This document shows positions 45,221 to 53,332 of a stretch of 64,000 nt of DNA, one piece after another (the stretch's first letter is position 1; every line of letters starts with the position of its first letter). The translations under genes were made by a program, and so were the position numbers. Under the pieces are notes generated by a model that saw nothing but the letters and a program-made list of their open reading frames with translations, had not been told where the DNA came from and did no database searches. This DNA comes from Alphaproteobacteria bacterium. Lineage in GTDB: Bacteria > Pseudomonadota > Alphaproteobacteria > Rhizobiales > Rhizobiaceae. The stretch is from NCBI GenBank assembly GCA_024742485.1, contig JANSYK010000001.1, positions 62,001 to 126,000 of the forward strand, read 5' to 3'.

Positions 45221-46246
45221 TTATTGCGGCAGGGTGGACACCTCATCGTCCCATTTCTTCAACAGGCGCTTGCGCTCTGCGCTCGATCCGTATTTCTTGA
45301 AATCGTAATCGATCAATTTGATCGACGACAGATCCGGAGCCGAAGGAGATGTCTTGGCGCCCTTGTTGGAAGGCACCTGATAGGCCTTGACATCAAGAGC
45401 CCGCGACTGCGCTTCCTGCGTCAGGGCCCAGTCATAGAACTTCTTGGCCTCATCCGGATTGCGCGCATCCTTGATGATCGACATGGAGCCGATCTCGTAT
45501 CCGGTGCCCTCACAGGGTGCGACGACCTTGATCGGAAAGCCCGAGACCGCCTGTTTGACGGCGTCGTGCATGAATACGATACCGATCGTGTTTTCGCCAC
45601 GGCCGGCTGCCTTGATCGGTGCTGAGCCGGATTTGGTGTACTGGTTGATGTTCTTGTGGAGGGCCTTCATGAAGTCAAAGCCTTCATCCTCGCCAAACAG
45701 CTGAACCATTGTGGCAAGCGTCGTGTAGGCCGTTCCCGACGAATTGGGATTGGCCATCTGAACATGCCCCTTGTATTCGGGCTTGGTCAGATCCTTCCAG
45801 CATTTCGGCTCCGGCAAGTTCGCTGCCTTGAGAAGATCCTCATTGTATCCGTAACCCAGTGCACCGGAATAGATGCCAATGGTCTTGTCACCGGCTGACT
45901 CGGCCTGGGAAATGGCCCAGTCATTCAGTTCACCGCGCATTGGTGAAACATAGGGTTCGGTCAAGCCTTCCTCGGCGGCCTGCAGGTGCGGGTCACCGGT
46001 ACCGCCCCACCAGACATCGCCCTTTGGATTGGACGCCTCGGCCTTGATCTGTGCGAATGTTTCTCCAGAGCTTTTGCGCGTCATGTTGACGTCAATGCCG
46101 GTTGCCTCCTCAAAACCCCGAGCCATGGACTGGCACCAGTCTTCCTGTGCACTGCAGTAAAATGTCAGTTTTGCGGCATTTGCCATCGCAGTCGACGCGG
46201 CCAGCGCCGCAGCCAGAACAACGATTCCCGTATATTTCGTTCTCAT
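45221..46246 (-). CDS. Periplasmic binding protein of AfuA type, probable sugar-phosphate receptor
   Basis: A 341-residue binding protein with a signal peptide cleaved near residue 24 (ANA). The sequence VWWGGTGDPHLQAAEEGLTEPYVSP is typical of the AfuA/iron(III)-family branch. Databases often label such proteins iron receptors, but the characteristic paired tyrosine iron ligands are not evident. H227-D228 and E251 have the same relative spacing as the histidine, aspartate and glutamate that I recall binding sugar hydroxyls in Actinobacillus AfuA (residues 205, 206 and 229). This and the adjacent IMPase-family phosphatase favour hexose or heptose phosphate as ligand. Ligand assignment is inference. 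Confidence 0.85.
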   Translation of the reverse strand: MRTKYTGIVVLAAALAASTAMANAAKLTFYCSAQEDWCQSMARGFEEATGIDVNMTRKSSGETFAQIKAEASNPKGDVWWGGTGDPHLQAAEEGLTEPYVSPMRGELNDWAISQAESAGDKTIGIYSGALGYGYNEDLLKAANLPEPKCWKDLTKPEYKGHVQMANPNSSGTAYTTLATMVQLFGEDEGFDFMKALHKNINQYTKSGSAPIKAAGRGENTIGIVFMHDAVKQAVSGFPIKVVAPCEGTGYEIGSMSIIKDARNPDEAKKFYDWALTQEAQSRALDVKAYQVPSNKGAKTSPSAPDLSSIKLIDYDFKKYGSSAERKRLLKKWDDEVSTLPQ

Positions 46247-46453
46247 GATTGTTTCCTCCTGTGTGTCCGAGCAGGACTGGCCCTCCCGAAACCTCCATCA
46301 GGCGTCGAATTCTTGTGACTTGTCAATCGTGTCAGTCAAACATTGTTCGGGAAGGAGACGATTGCGGGGTGGACGATCGGTCCACCGGCAAGGACAGCGG
46401 AGTTTCGCAATCTTCAACTCCCGGTAGGAAGTGCATTGCGGCATTCAGAATGG

Positions 46454-47131
46454 TCAGTCCAGAGCGATGTCTTTCATCGTCGTCTCCAGCCCCTGGCGCA
46501 TATGCTGCTCCAGGTGGCTGATCATCGCATTCAGGTCGTCGCCGGACGCGAATTTGACATAAACATCATGGGCTTCACGAAGTGGTCCTGGCCGATTGTG
46601 AGCCTTCTGGTGCAAGGTAAAATAGAACTGGAGATTTGGCTTCATCTGGTCCCATGCCTTCAACAGGAGACTGTGGCCTGACAACTCATAGCACCAGGAG
46701 TGAAGGACGAGTTCCAGTTCGATGGCCTGCTGCGGATCACTGTTCCTTTCAACCTCGGCGATCAGGTTCCGGTGTCTTTGAAACAGGTCTTCCAGCGCTT
46801 CGTCAGATCTGCGGTTCCAGCACTGTTGAAAGGCAAATTGTTCAAGCGCTGTGCGCAGAGAGTAGAGTTCTTCCAGATCGGTTCGGGTTACCCGCCGCAC
46901 GAACAAGCCCTTATACGGGATACTTTCCACAAGCCCGCTCTCGACGAGTTCACGAATGGCTTCCCGCAGGGGCGCGCGACTGACGCCCAGTCTGCGGGCA
47001 AGGTCTGTTTCCGTCAGCCTTTCGCCGGGTGAAACATTACCATATACGATCAACTCCCGCAGTTTGCGGGCAATCTGTCCACGACGCGTTTCATCGACAA
47101 TGGGCTCAAGCCCGGTCAGGTTGACGGTCAT
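46454..47131 (-). CDS. GntR-family (FadR/FCD type) transcriptional regulator
   Basis: A 225-residue regulator. The winged helix is RGQIARKLRELIVYGNVSPGERLTETDLARRLGVSRAPLREAIRELVESGLVES, followed by an all-helical FCD ligand domain (LYSLRTALEQFAFQQ and HLEQHMRQGL). It is the last gene of the amino-acid importer operon, 3 bases after the aminotransferase. A perfect 14-bp palindrome in the operon promoter is the best candidate operator, in keeping with FCD-type sites. It would respond to the imported compound or a product. Whether it also controls the AfuABC operon is unknown. Confidence 0.9.
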   Translation of the reverse strand: MTVNLTGLEPIVDETRRGQIARKLRELIVYGNVSPGERLTETDLARRLGVSRAPLREAIRELVESGLVESIPYKGLFVRRVTRTDLEELYSLRTALEQFAFQQCWNRRSDEALEDLFQRHRNLIAEVERNSDPQQAIELELVLHSWCYELSGHSLLLKAWDQMKPNLQFYFTLHQKAHNRPGPLREAHDVYVKFASGDDLNAMISHLEQHMRQGLETTMKDIALD

Positions 47132-47134
47132 GCA

Positions 47135-48076
47135 TTACTCCGTATTCGCTTCAACCAGCTTCTTATACAGTTTACGCAGGTGAAGTGTCATCGGTCCGGC
47201 TGATCCGGTGCCGATCATTCGGCCATCGATCTCCGAAACCGGTGTCTGCGCGCCAAAGGTGCCGGTCAGAAATGCCTCATCCGCCGAATAGGTCTCATAC
47301 AGCGTAAAATTCTTTTCGAACACCGGCACTCCATTTTGCCGGCACAGATCAATCACGTTCTGTCTGGTCACGCCGTTCATGCAGTAGTCACCGGTGGACG
47401 TCCAGACCTGGCCTTTGCGGACAATGAAGAAATTGCAGGCGTTCGTCGTGTTCACAAACCCATGAGGATCGAGCATCAAGGCCTCATCAGCGCCAGCCGT
47501 GTTGGCTTGCAGGCAGGCGATGACGCAGTTGAGCTTGGAATGAGAGTTGAGCTTGGCGTCCTGTGCGTGCGGCAAACCGCGAACTTGCGGCACGCTTGCC
47601 AGGCGAATCCCGCCCATTTCGGTCCGGTCAACCGGCTTGGAGTGCTCCATGATGATGACAACCGTCGGCCCGGTTTTCGACAGTCCCGGATGCTGAAACG
47701 GTTTGCTTTTCACGCCGCGGGTCACCATCAGCCGGCAGTGAACATCCGAGGTCATTCCGTTTGCGGCTGCGGTCCGTTTCAGTGCATCGGCAATATCTGC
47801 ACGGTTCATTCCGATATCGAGGGATATTGCCTTGCAGCTGTCGAACAGCCGGTCCATGTGCTCATCGAAAAACGCCCATTTACCGTTGTAGAGGCGCATG
47901 CCTTCCCACATTCCGTCGCCGAGCATAAACCCGGAATCATAAACCGAGATCTTGGCATCTTCCCGGTTCACGATTTCACCGTTCACATAGATCTTGATAT
48001 CGCGATTTCGCGCATCCTCATCCGAGTCATGCGTTGTCTGTTGGATGGCGTCAGAATTCGATAGGGGAGTGTGCAT
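47135..48076 (-). CDS. Class IV aminotransferase-family protein (BCAT/D-amino acid transaminase fold)
   Basis: A 313-residue fold-type IV PLP protein. It has the typical start IKIYVNGEIVNREDAKISVYDSGFMLGDGMWEGMRLYNGKWAFFDEHMDRLFDS and the phosphate-binding GVTRQNVIDLCRQNGVPV. The region DAKLNSHSKLNCVIACLQA covers the expected active-site lysine. Aligned ungapped to Bacillus D-amino acid transaminase, the lysine column holds N177, with K175 and K181 nearby. Either the loop is shifted or the reaction differs. Branched-chain, D-alanine or aminodeoxychorismate activity cannot be separated by eye. It lies between the importer ATPase and GntR genes, so it probably processes the imported amino compound. 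Confidence 0.82.
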   Translation of the reverse strand: MHTPLSNSDAIQQTTHDSDEDARNRDIKIYVNGEIVNREDAKISVYDSGFMLGDGMWEGMRLYNGKWAFFDEHMDRLFDSCKAISLDIGMNRADIADALKRTAAANGMTSDVHCRLMVTRGVKSKPFQHPGLSKTGPTVVIIMEHSKPVDRTEMGGIRLASVPQVRGLPHAQDAKLNSHSKLNCVIACLQANTAGADEALMLDPHGFVNTTNACNFFIVRKGQVWTSTGDYCMNGVTRQNVIDLCRQNGVPVFEKNFTLYETYSADEAFLTGTFGAQTPVSEIDGRMIGTGSAGPMTLHLRKLYKKLVEANTE

Positions 48077-48082
48077 GGTGTT

Positions 48083-48868
48083 TCAGTCCAGATTCGGTTC
48101 AGGCAGGCGGAAGGAACCGTGCCCGCGAAGGAAATTTTTGGTCGCGTCCTGCTGGGGGTTGATCAGCACGGATTCCGGATCGCCCTGTTCGAGAATCTTT
48201 CCATTCGCCAGGAACAGCACACGATCGGCAACGGTGTAGGCAAAGCCGAGCTCGTGAGTCACAATGAGCATCGTCATGCCCTCATCGGCCAACTCCTTCA
48301 TCGTCAGCAGAACTTCGCCGACAAGTTCCGGGTCAAGGGCAGATGTGGCCTCGTCGAAGAGCATGATCTCCGGTTCCATTGCAAGGGCTCTGGCAATCGC
48401 GACACGCTGCTGCTGGCCGCCGGACAATTGCGACGGAAAACTGTCTGCCTTCCATCCAAGACCGACCTTCTCGAGATATTTGTCAGCGCGGCGCGAACAC
48501 TCCACCGCACTGCATTTGAGGACTGTTTTGGGACCTTCCATGACGTTCTGTTTGACGGTCATATGAGGAAAAAGGTTGAAGTGCTGAAACACCATGCCCA
48601 CTCGGGCGCGCAGCCCCGTCAATTCCTTCTCCGAGTAGGTCACGGAACCATTGCTGGCTGTCCCTATTGCGGACCCGTTGAGCGTAATGCGTCCGCCGCT
48701 TGGAATTTCCATGAAGTTCACACAGCGCAACATGGTGGATTTTCCGGAACCGGAAGCACCGATAACGACAATCGTCTCTCCCTTGTTGACGCTCAGATCG
48801 ATCCCGTCGAGCACGGTCAGATCACCAAATGATTTGTTCAGGCCTTCGATTTTCAGGATTTCGACCAT
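48083..48868 (-). CDS. Polar amino-acid ABC transporter ATP-binding protein (GlnQ/HisP type)
   Basis: A 261-residue ATPase. Walker A is GASGSGKST, the signature LSGGQQQRVAIARAL and Walker B IMLFDEATSALDPEL, followed by MLIVTHELGFAYTVADRVLFLANG. It begins MVEILKIEGLNKSFGDLTVLDGIDLSVNKGE, standard for GlnQ. It would pair with the two permeases encoded just upstream; gap 2 bases. Neighbouring genes complete the importer. Confidence 0.94.
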   Translation of the reverse strand: MVEILKIEGLNKSFGDLTVLDGIDLSVNKGETIVVIGASGSGKSTMLRCVNFMEIPSGGRITLNGSAIGTASNGSVTYSEKELTGLRARVGMVFQHFNLFPHMTVKQNVMEGPKTVLKCSAVECSRRADKYLEKVGLGWKADSFPSQLSGGQQQRVAIARALAMEPEIMLFDEATSALDPELVGEVLLTMKELADEGMTMLIVTHELGFAYTVADRVLFLANGKILEQGDPESVLINPQQDATKNFLRGHGSFRLPEPNLD

Positions 48869-48870
48869 GG

Positions 48871-49536
48871 TCAGCCTCGGCCCTTCGATTTGATTTCAAG
48901 ACGCTGAACGAAAAGCGTCAGGGGAAAGATGAGAACAAAGAAGATCAGCGCGACGCTGGTGTACATTTCGATGGGATTGAATTCGATCGTCGAAATGGTT
49001 TTCGCCTGATACATCAATTCGCCATAGGCGATAACCGACGCCAGTGAGGTCATCTTCACCAGTTCCACGGCCCGGTTCATGAAGGCCGGGATCATGCGCC
49101 TGATTGCCTGTGGCAAGATGATCCGCCGCATCTGGTTGGTGTAATTCATCCCCAATGCTTTTGCCGCTTCCCACTGGCCCCGGTGAATGGACTGAATTCC
49201 GGCCCTATAGATCTCCGAGGAAAAGGCGATTGTATTGAGGGTCAGCCCCAGGGTCGCCGCCGTGAATGCATCGATGTCGAATGGTGAAATGATTGGAAAG
49301 GCGAAAAAGAACCACATGATCTGAACAAGAACAGGTGTGTTGCGGAACACCTCCACGAAAGCAGTGGCGGGCCAATTGAACACGATGCGGGTTGAGTAAC
49401 GCGCAGCCCCGACAAACAGGCCGAAGAACAGCCCGAGCACGAGGCAGACAACCGCCAGGATGATGGTGTTTTTCAAGCCGATCAGCAGCAGGTAGCTGTT
49501 GGTGAAAACGGCGGAAAAGTCCCAGGCATGTTCCAT
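48871..49536 (-). CDS. Polar amino-acid ABC transporter permease, second subunit
   Basis: A 221-residue HisM/GlnP-type permease. The start at 49536 (MEHAWDFSAVFTNSYLLLIGLKNTIIL) follows TGAGG and lies 10 bases after the first permease stop; a longer frame to 49617 overlaps that gene and is rejected. The family EAA loop SIHRGQWEAAKALGMNYTNQMRRIILPQAIRRMIPAFMNRAVEL is well conserved. About five helices are present. It heterodimerises with the product of 49547-50227. Confidence 0.93.
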   Translation of the reverse strand: MEHAWDFSAVFTNSYLLLIGLKNTIILAVVCLVLGLFFGLFVGAARYSTRIVFNWPATAFVEVFRNTPVLVQIMWFFFAFPIISPFDIDAFTAATLGLTLNTIAFSSEIYRAGIQSIHRGQWEAAKALGMNYTNQMRRIILPQAIRRMIPAFMNRAVELVKMTSLASVIAYGELMYQAKTISTIEFNPIEMYTSVALIFFVLIFPLTLFVQRLEIKSKGRG

Positions 49537-49546
49537 CAGAATAACC

Positions 49547-50227
49547 TCATCCCGTCGTTGTCTCACCGGTACGTCCAAGATGACGCTCAAGCCGGCGAAC
49601 GCCCATGGAACAGGCAAAAATCACGACGAAATACATACCGGCTGCAAGGCTGAAGACTTCCAGCGAGCGATAAGTGGATTGCGCGATATTGTTGGCCTCA
49701 TACAAAAGGTCAGCATAGGAAATGGTGCCCACGAGCGTTGTGGTTTTCATCAGTTCAATGGCCCGTTCCAGAAAGGCTGGAACCATGCGCTTGACGGCCT
49801 GTGGAAGAATGATCCGCCGCAGGGATGCGTTGCGGTCCATTCCAATCGCCTTGGCAGCTTCCCACTGGCCGTTGTCGATCGACACGATCCCACCCCTGAA
49901 AACCTCCGCGAAAAACGCTGACGATTGCAGCGAGAAAGTGAGGACGGACGCCTGAAAGGGATCAATTTCGATACCCAGCAGTATCGGCATTGCAAAGAAG
50001 AACCAGAACAGCTGGGCAATGGGCGGTGTGGTGCGCAGGAATTCGATCAGGACGCCGACCGGCACCCTGATCAGGCGACCACCATAGAGCCGCCAAAGTG
50101 CGAGAAACAAGCCCAGTGGCACACCGAACAGGAGCGAAAGACCAGTCACCTTGAGGGTGTTCACCAGCCCCCAGAGCAGCAGATCAAAGTCCCGCAGGAC
50201 AACACCAAAATCCCATTCATAACCCAC
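49547..50227 (-). CDS. Polar amino-acid ABC transporter permease, first subunit
   Basis: A 226-residue HisQ/GlnP-type permease. It has GLVNTLKVTGLSLLFGVPLGLFLALWRLYGG and the coupling loop SIDNGQWEAAKAIGMDRNASLRRIILPQAVKRMVPAFLERAIELMKTTTLV. It is similar to the second permease, as is usual for heterodimeric importers. The gene follows the binding-protein gene by 61 bases, which contain a stable TTCG-loop hairpin. Confidence 0.93.
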   Translation of the reverse strand: MGYEWDFGVVLRDFDLLLWGLVNTLKVTGLSLLFGVPLGLFLALWRLYGGRLIRVPVGVLIEFLRTTPPIAQLFWFFFAMPILLGIEIDPFQASVLTFSLQSSAFFAEVFRGGIVSIDNGQWEAAKAIGMDRNASLRRIILPQAVKRMVPAFLERAIELMKTTTLVGTISYADLLYEANNIAQSTYRSLEVFSLAAGMYFVVIFACSMGVRRLERHLGRTGETTTG

Positions 50228-50263
50228 GGATCAGCGCCTCTGATGCGGTTTGGTTTGGCAGGC

Positions 50264-50277
50264 GGGGCCGAAGCCCC
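50264..50277 (-). other. UUCG-loop hairpin after the amino-acid binding-protein gene
   Basis: On the minus strand GGGGC-TTCG-GCCCC forms a compact hairpin just after the binding-protein stop and before the first permease. There is no T run. As with the hairpins after livK, it may protect the upstream message and raise receptor-to-permease ratio. That is a common design in importer operons; here it is inference. Confidence 0.55.
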
Positions 50278-50288
50278 AGCCCGGTTTG

Positions 50289-51128
50289 TCAGTCTTTCCA
50301 GTCTTCGCGGCGTATCGCCGGCACGGTCGAAGGATCGACACCGAATGAATTCAGGAATTCCTCATACCAGACCTGTGTTTGGCCCGTGGCATAGTAATAG
50401 GCGATCGCGGTATTGACCCAGTCGCGAAACGTCTTGTCAGCTTCACGGCGAACACCGGCAGAAGACGCCGACTGACGGATAGGCGAGGGCAGAACAATTT
50501 GGCCACGACCAATTTTCTTACGCATCGCGATCAAGGGTGGATGGAACAATGAAACGGCATTGACGCGCCTGGACTGGAAGGCTGCGACAGATTCTCCATT
50601 GGACGGAAACCGCAGGATTTCGGCCTTGTCCAAGCGCGCTGTGACATAGCGGTCCATCGTGGTCCCCTGAGTAACCGCAATCTTGATGCCATCCTTGTTG
50701 AGGTCGTCCCAGGTTTGAATTTTCAGATCATCGTCAGCCAATACGGCCAATGCGTAATATAGCAGGGGTTGTGCCGGGAAATCGATGGCCAGAGCACGCT
50801 TCGGTGTCGCGTCGAGCACGAACATCACATCGATCTTGTTGGCTTGCAGCGCCGCAACGGCCGTTCCCCAGGTCACCTCGACCGGCTCGAACGTGACGCC
50901 GAGTTCTTCGGCCATGGCCTTGCCGATTGAAGAGCCAAGCCCGGTCCACTCGTCGTCAGCTGGGGCCTTGTAGAACCACGGCGGTGCTTGTGTCACACCG
51001 ATGCGCAGCGATCCACGGTCCTTGATGGCGTCCCAGGTCGAGCCTTCCTGGGCTTGAGCCGCGGCTGCGAAAAGAGTCGAAATGGCAAAAACCGTTGCCA
51101 CGATTCGCATTAAAACAGTCTTGATCAT
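50289..51128 (-). CDS. Polar amino-acid ABC transporter periplasmic binding protein
   Basis: A 279-residue SBP_bac_3 receptor. The start at 51128 is preceded by ACGGAGG and gives a signal peptide (MIKTVLMRIVATVFAISTLF, cleavage near AQA at 26). The open frame extends 38 codons further, through the promoter, and is rejected. Motifs are GSLRIGVTQAPPWFYKAPADDEWTGLGSSIGKAMAEELGVTFEPVEVTW and IKIAVTQGTTMDRYV. The usual arginine-binding pattern is partly altered, so the ligand is uncertain. It is the first gene of the importer-aminotransferase-GntR operon. Confidence 0.92.
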   Translation of the reverse strand: MIKTVLMRIVATVFAISTLFAAAAQAQEGSTWDAIKDRGSLRIGVTQAPPWFYKAPADDEWTGLGSSIGKAMAEELGVTFEPVEVTWGTAVAALQANKIDVMFVLDATPKRALAIDFPAQPLLYYALAVLADDDLKIQTWDDLNKDGIKIAVTQGTTMDRYVTARLDKAEILRFPSNGESVAAFQSRRVNAVSLFHPPLIAMRKKIGRGQIVLPSPIRQSASSAGVRREADKTFRDWVNTAIAYYYATGQTQVWYEEFLNSFGVDPSTVPAIRREDWKD

Positions 51129-51156
51129 GATAACCTCCGTCTTCCAGATGCGTTGT

Positions 51157-51185
51157 AATATTGCCGATTGTCGACAATCAGTCAA
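51157..51185 (-). promoter_or_regulatory. Promoter of the amino-acid importer operon with operator in the spacer
   Basis: On the minus strand TTGACT (51180-51185) and AATATT (51157-51162) are spaced by 17 bases. The 14-bp perfect palindrome GATTGTCGACAATC (51166-51179) sits wholly inside that spacer. A GntR-type repressor bound there would block RNA polymerase. The expected transcript starts about 22 bases before the receptor ATG, leaving room for the ribosome site only. This is the best-supported promoter in the window apart from that of the tRNA. Confidence 0.8.
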
Positions 51186-51539
51186 TCTGTAGAATGAGAA
51201 TCTGTGGAAATTGAATGTCGGGAGCAGAAAAGCACACGTCAACCGGATCGGGGTCAGGTTCAGAGCGCATCGTCAATCACTTGATAAACCTCAGGAAAAG
51301 GGAAGGTGATTGGCATGGCGTGTCACTTTCTTGCCTCGGAGAAGCGGTGAACCATTCGGAATGGAAGATTGCTCGAGGTACGACCGCATTCCCAAAACAA
51401 CGCTCGGGTTTTTGCAATTGAATCGCTGTATGACACCGTTTCCTGTGAGATGAGCCGATCTTGCCTGGCGTCTGGGCGAACCGGTCGGTCTTTGTGCTTT
51501 CACCTAAGCCGGTCATATCTGATGGCTTTTGGAGTCGCT
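51186..51539. other. Gene-free stretch between importer promoter and ABC membrane-domain gene
   Basis: About 350 bases without a credible gene. Two AATCTGT repeats stand just outside the importer promoter, and a short CCATT-CGG-AATGG hairpin occurs around 51353-51365. Open frames of 60-90 codons on both strands lack ribosome sites and domains. No sign of an ATPase domain for the neighbouring truncated-looking ABC gene was found here. Confidence 0.6.
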
Positions 51540-52439
51540 CTAGTTCCCTGCATTGACCAGCAGGTCGAATTTCAATCTGACGGCACTGAGCTCGCGGTAG
51601 AAGGCGATCAGCGCTCGCCAGGGTTCATTCATTCGAACCAGCGCCGATAGTGATGCAACGACGGTTCCGACATCCGTTCGACCGTCGAGATACAGCAATC
51701 CGCCGACAAGCAATATTCCGACCGTACCCAAGCCGTTGATGAGATTCAGGGCAAGTTTCATCGTGAGTTTTATTCGGAAAGTCTGTCGGCGACCTTCGTA
51801 AATCCGGTCGAAATCATCCAGAACCGCCTGCTGTGTCTGCTTGATCTGTTGCGGGCCAAGAGCTGTGGAAATGCCGCGCAACAGTTTGATGCGCCTGGCA
51901 ATGCGCTCATTGATTGATTTTTGCAGGGACAAGACAATGACAGCCTGCGGCAAGACCACTGCTATGAGAAACAATCCGAGATAGGGTTGGGTTGTGGCGA
52001 CAAAGGCGACAACGCTCAACAACGTGCCAATCTGGAGGATCGGCGATGCGATGGCATCACCAGCAAATCTTCCGACTTCCTCGGCCTCCGAGACAACAAT
52101 GGCGACCAACGTCTCTCGCTTTTCCTCTGCGGGTGCGGTGGCACCCGAATGCTCTCCATAGGCGGATTTGCGTATCCGCCGGATCAGCGACTCGCCCAGC
52201 ATGCTGATGCGAAAACGCATCGCAAAACGCAGGCTACTGGTCACAGCGAGGACAGCGAGATATCCCGCGCACAGAAGGACCAGAGCCCTTGCATTCGTGC
52301 CTTCCGTCAATCCGTTGATGATGCTCTTTTGAAATTGCAGCGGAACGGCCGCCAGCCCCGCGACGGTGATAGAGAGGGCAATGACGATCAGCTGCGCTCG
52401 CTTGGACGCGCTCCATATCCCTCGATAGAGCTCAAGCAT
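51540..52439 (-). CDS. ABC exporter transmembrane-domain protein lacking an ATPase domain
   Basis: A 299-residue protein with about six membrane helices in the type-I exporter (ABC_membrane) pattern. It includes LIRRIRKSAYGEHSG, the coupling-helix region, LVAIVVSEAEEVGRFAGDAIASPILQIGTLLSVVAFVATTQP and the extended cytoplasmic helix SINERIARRIKLLRGIS. It stops right after the last helix (YRELSAVRLKFDLLVNAGN), where a full half-transporter would continue into a nucleotide-binding domain. An AGAGAGGA ribosome site supports the start. The sequence after the stop shows no Walker motifs in any frame. It may partner an ATPase encoded elsewhere or be a remnant. Confidence 0.75.
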   Translation of the reverse strand: MLELYRGIWSASKRAQLIVIALSITVAGLAAVPLQFQKSIINGLTEGTNARALVLLCAGYLAVLAVTSSLRFAMRFRISMLGESLIRRIRKSAYGEHSGATAPAEEKRETLVAIVVSEAEEVGRFAGDAIASPILQIGTLLSVVAFVATTQPYLGLFLIAVVLPQAVIVLSLQKSINERIARRIKLLRGISTALGPQQIKQTQQAVLDDFDRIYEGRRQTFRIKLTMKLALNLINGLGTVGILLVGGLLYLDGRTDVGTVVASLSALVRMNEPWRALIAFYRELSAVRLKFDLLVNAGN

Positions 52440-52632
52440 GATCCTCTCTCTTCCGGATATGGAACACTATGAAACCGGAATTATCCCGTGGCTATCCGGG
52501 TTTCATGATTGTGTTGTGGATTGACAACGCCAACCGGCCTTTGACGGATTCAACGCCGGTTTTGACTTTACATGGTGTCGCCAGCTGCCATCCTGTCTTA
52601 CTGAAACATGCGAACATGTGCTGGAGAGCAAT

Positions 52633-52932
52633 ATGCGATTTACGCCGGTTTGTGCAGGTTTGGCTTTAAGCTGCGCAATAGCAGGTGTCAGCGTTGGCGG
52701 CACCCAGGCCCAGCAATTGACGAATTCCATGACCTGCGCCCAGGCAATAGCCGTTTTTGCCGCTCAGGGGCGCGTGGTGACCCGGACCTGGTCGGGAGCG
52801 GTGCTCCCCATCTATGGCGGTGTCCCGGCGGCCAAACGCCGTTCCCTCATGTGCTTTCGAGATCGGGCCGTCAGGCCGATGTCCGTCATTACCCGCGATA
52901 AAAAGCGGTGCACGATCGGCTACAAATGCTGA
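52633..52932 (+). CDS. Small secreted cysteine-containing protein of unknown function
   Basis: A 99-residue protein with a signal peptide (MRFTPVCAGLALSCAIAG, cleavage near AQA at 26). The mature ~73 residues contain four cysteines (35, 74, 93, 99), suggesting two disulfides. The spacing TCAQA...GRVVTRT...Y...MCF...TRDKKRCTIGYKC resembles a family of short secreted proteins common in rhizobia-like bacteria, as I recall; no function is known to me. The ATG at 52633 follows GGAGAG; an ATG five codons upstream is less well placed. Not linked to neighbours. Confidence 0.75.
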   Translation: MRFTPVCAGLALSCAIAGVSVGGTQAQQLTNSMTCAQAIAVFAAQGRVVTRTWSGAVLPIYGGVPAAKRRSLMCFRDRAVRPMSVITRDKKRCTIGYKC

Positions 52933-53072
52933 CGGGTGAGACCCTTGCCTTGCAATGCTCTGATGAGCCTGTGGCAAGGTCACAAGAATTCGATGCCTTG
53001 AAATGAAAACGGGTTGTCTGGTGCGCGGATCTGTCCCGCATGTGCCATGCAATCTGAAACAATGGAATGATG

Positions 53073-53148
53073 TGGTGAGCCGGCAGGGGCTCGAACCCTG
53101 GACCTACTGATTAAAAGTCAGTTGCTCTACCAGCTGAGCTACCGGCTC
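53073..53148 (-). tRNA. tRNA-Lys (anticodon TTT)
   Basis: A 76-nt gene on the minus strand, including encoded CCA. The acceptor stem GAGCCGG pairs with CCGGCTC, and the D loop region is TAGCTCAGCTGGTAGAGC. The anticodon arm is ACTGA-CTTTTAA-TCAGT with anticodon TTT, and the T arm holds GGTTCGAGCCC. All arms are complete. Confidence 0.98.
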
Positions 53149-53185
53149 CCGCAGGGCAACATTGGTGCCCCTCAGAATTGCGCGG

Positions 53186-53214
53186 AACATATGCACGGCG
53201 TCACGGCGGGTCAA
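53186..53214 (-). promoter_or_regulatory. Sigma-70-type promoter of tRNA-Lys
   Basis: On the minus strand TTGACC (53209-53214) and TATGTT (53186-53191) are separated by exactly 17 bases. The inferred start lies about 30 bases before the mature 5' end of the tRNA, a normal leader. Good match in sequence and position. Confidence 0.8.
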
Positions 53215-53332
53215 CAGCAAAATTCGCCGTCGACGGGTTCTTTTTGCAAATAATCCGGCCCGCGCAAAAAGGTGACTGGCGCGTGATCATCAACCCGCCT
53301 ATGAAAAGCCAATTGCAATCTGGATCAGACGT

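Noticed and set aside
45221-46246. Iron(III) receptor
   Set aside because: The overall family fits, but the paired tyrosine ligands are not apparent and the neighbouring phosphatase favours sugar phosphate; kept only as an alternative.
52936-52985. CCTTGCC/GGCAAGG stem after the small secreted protein as terminator
   Set aside because: The loop is about 22 bases and no T run follows.
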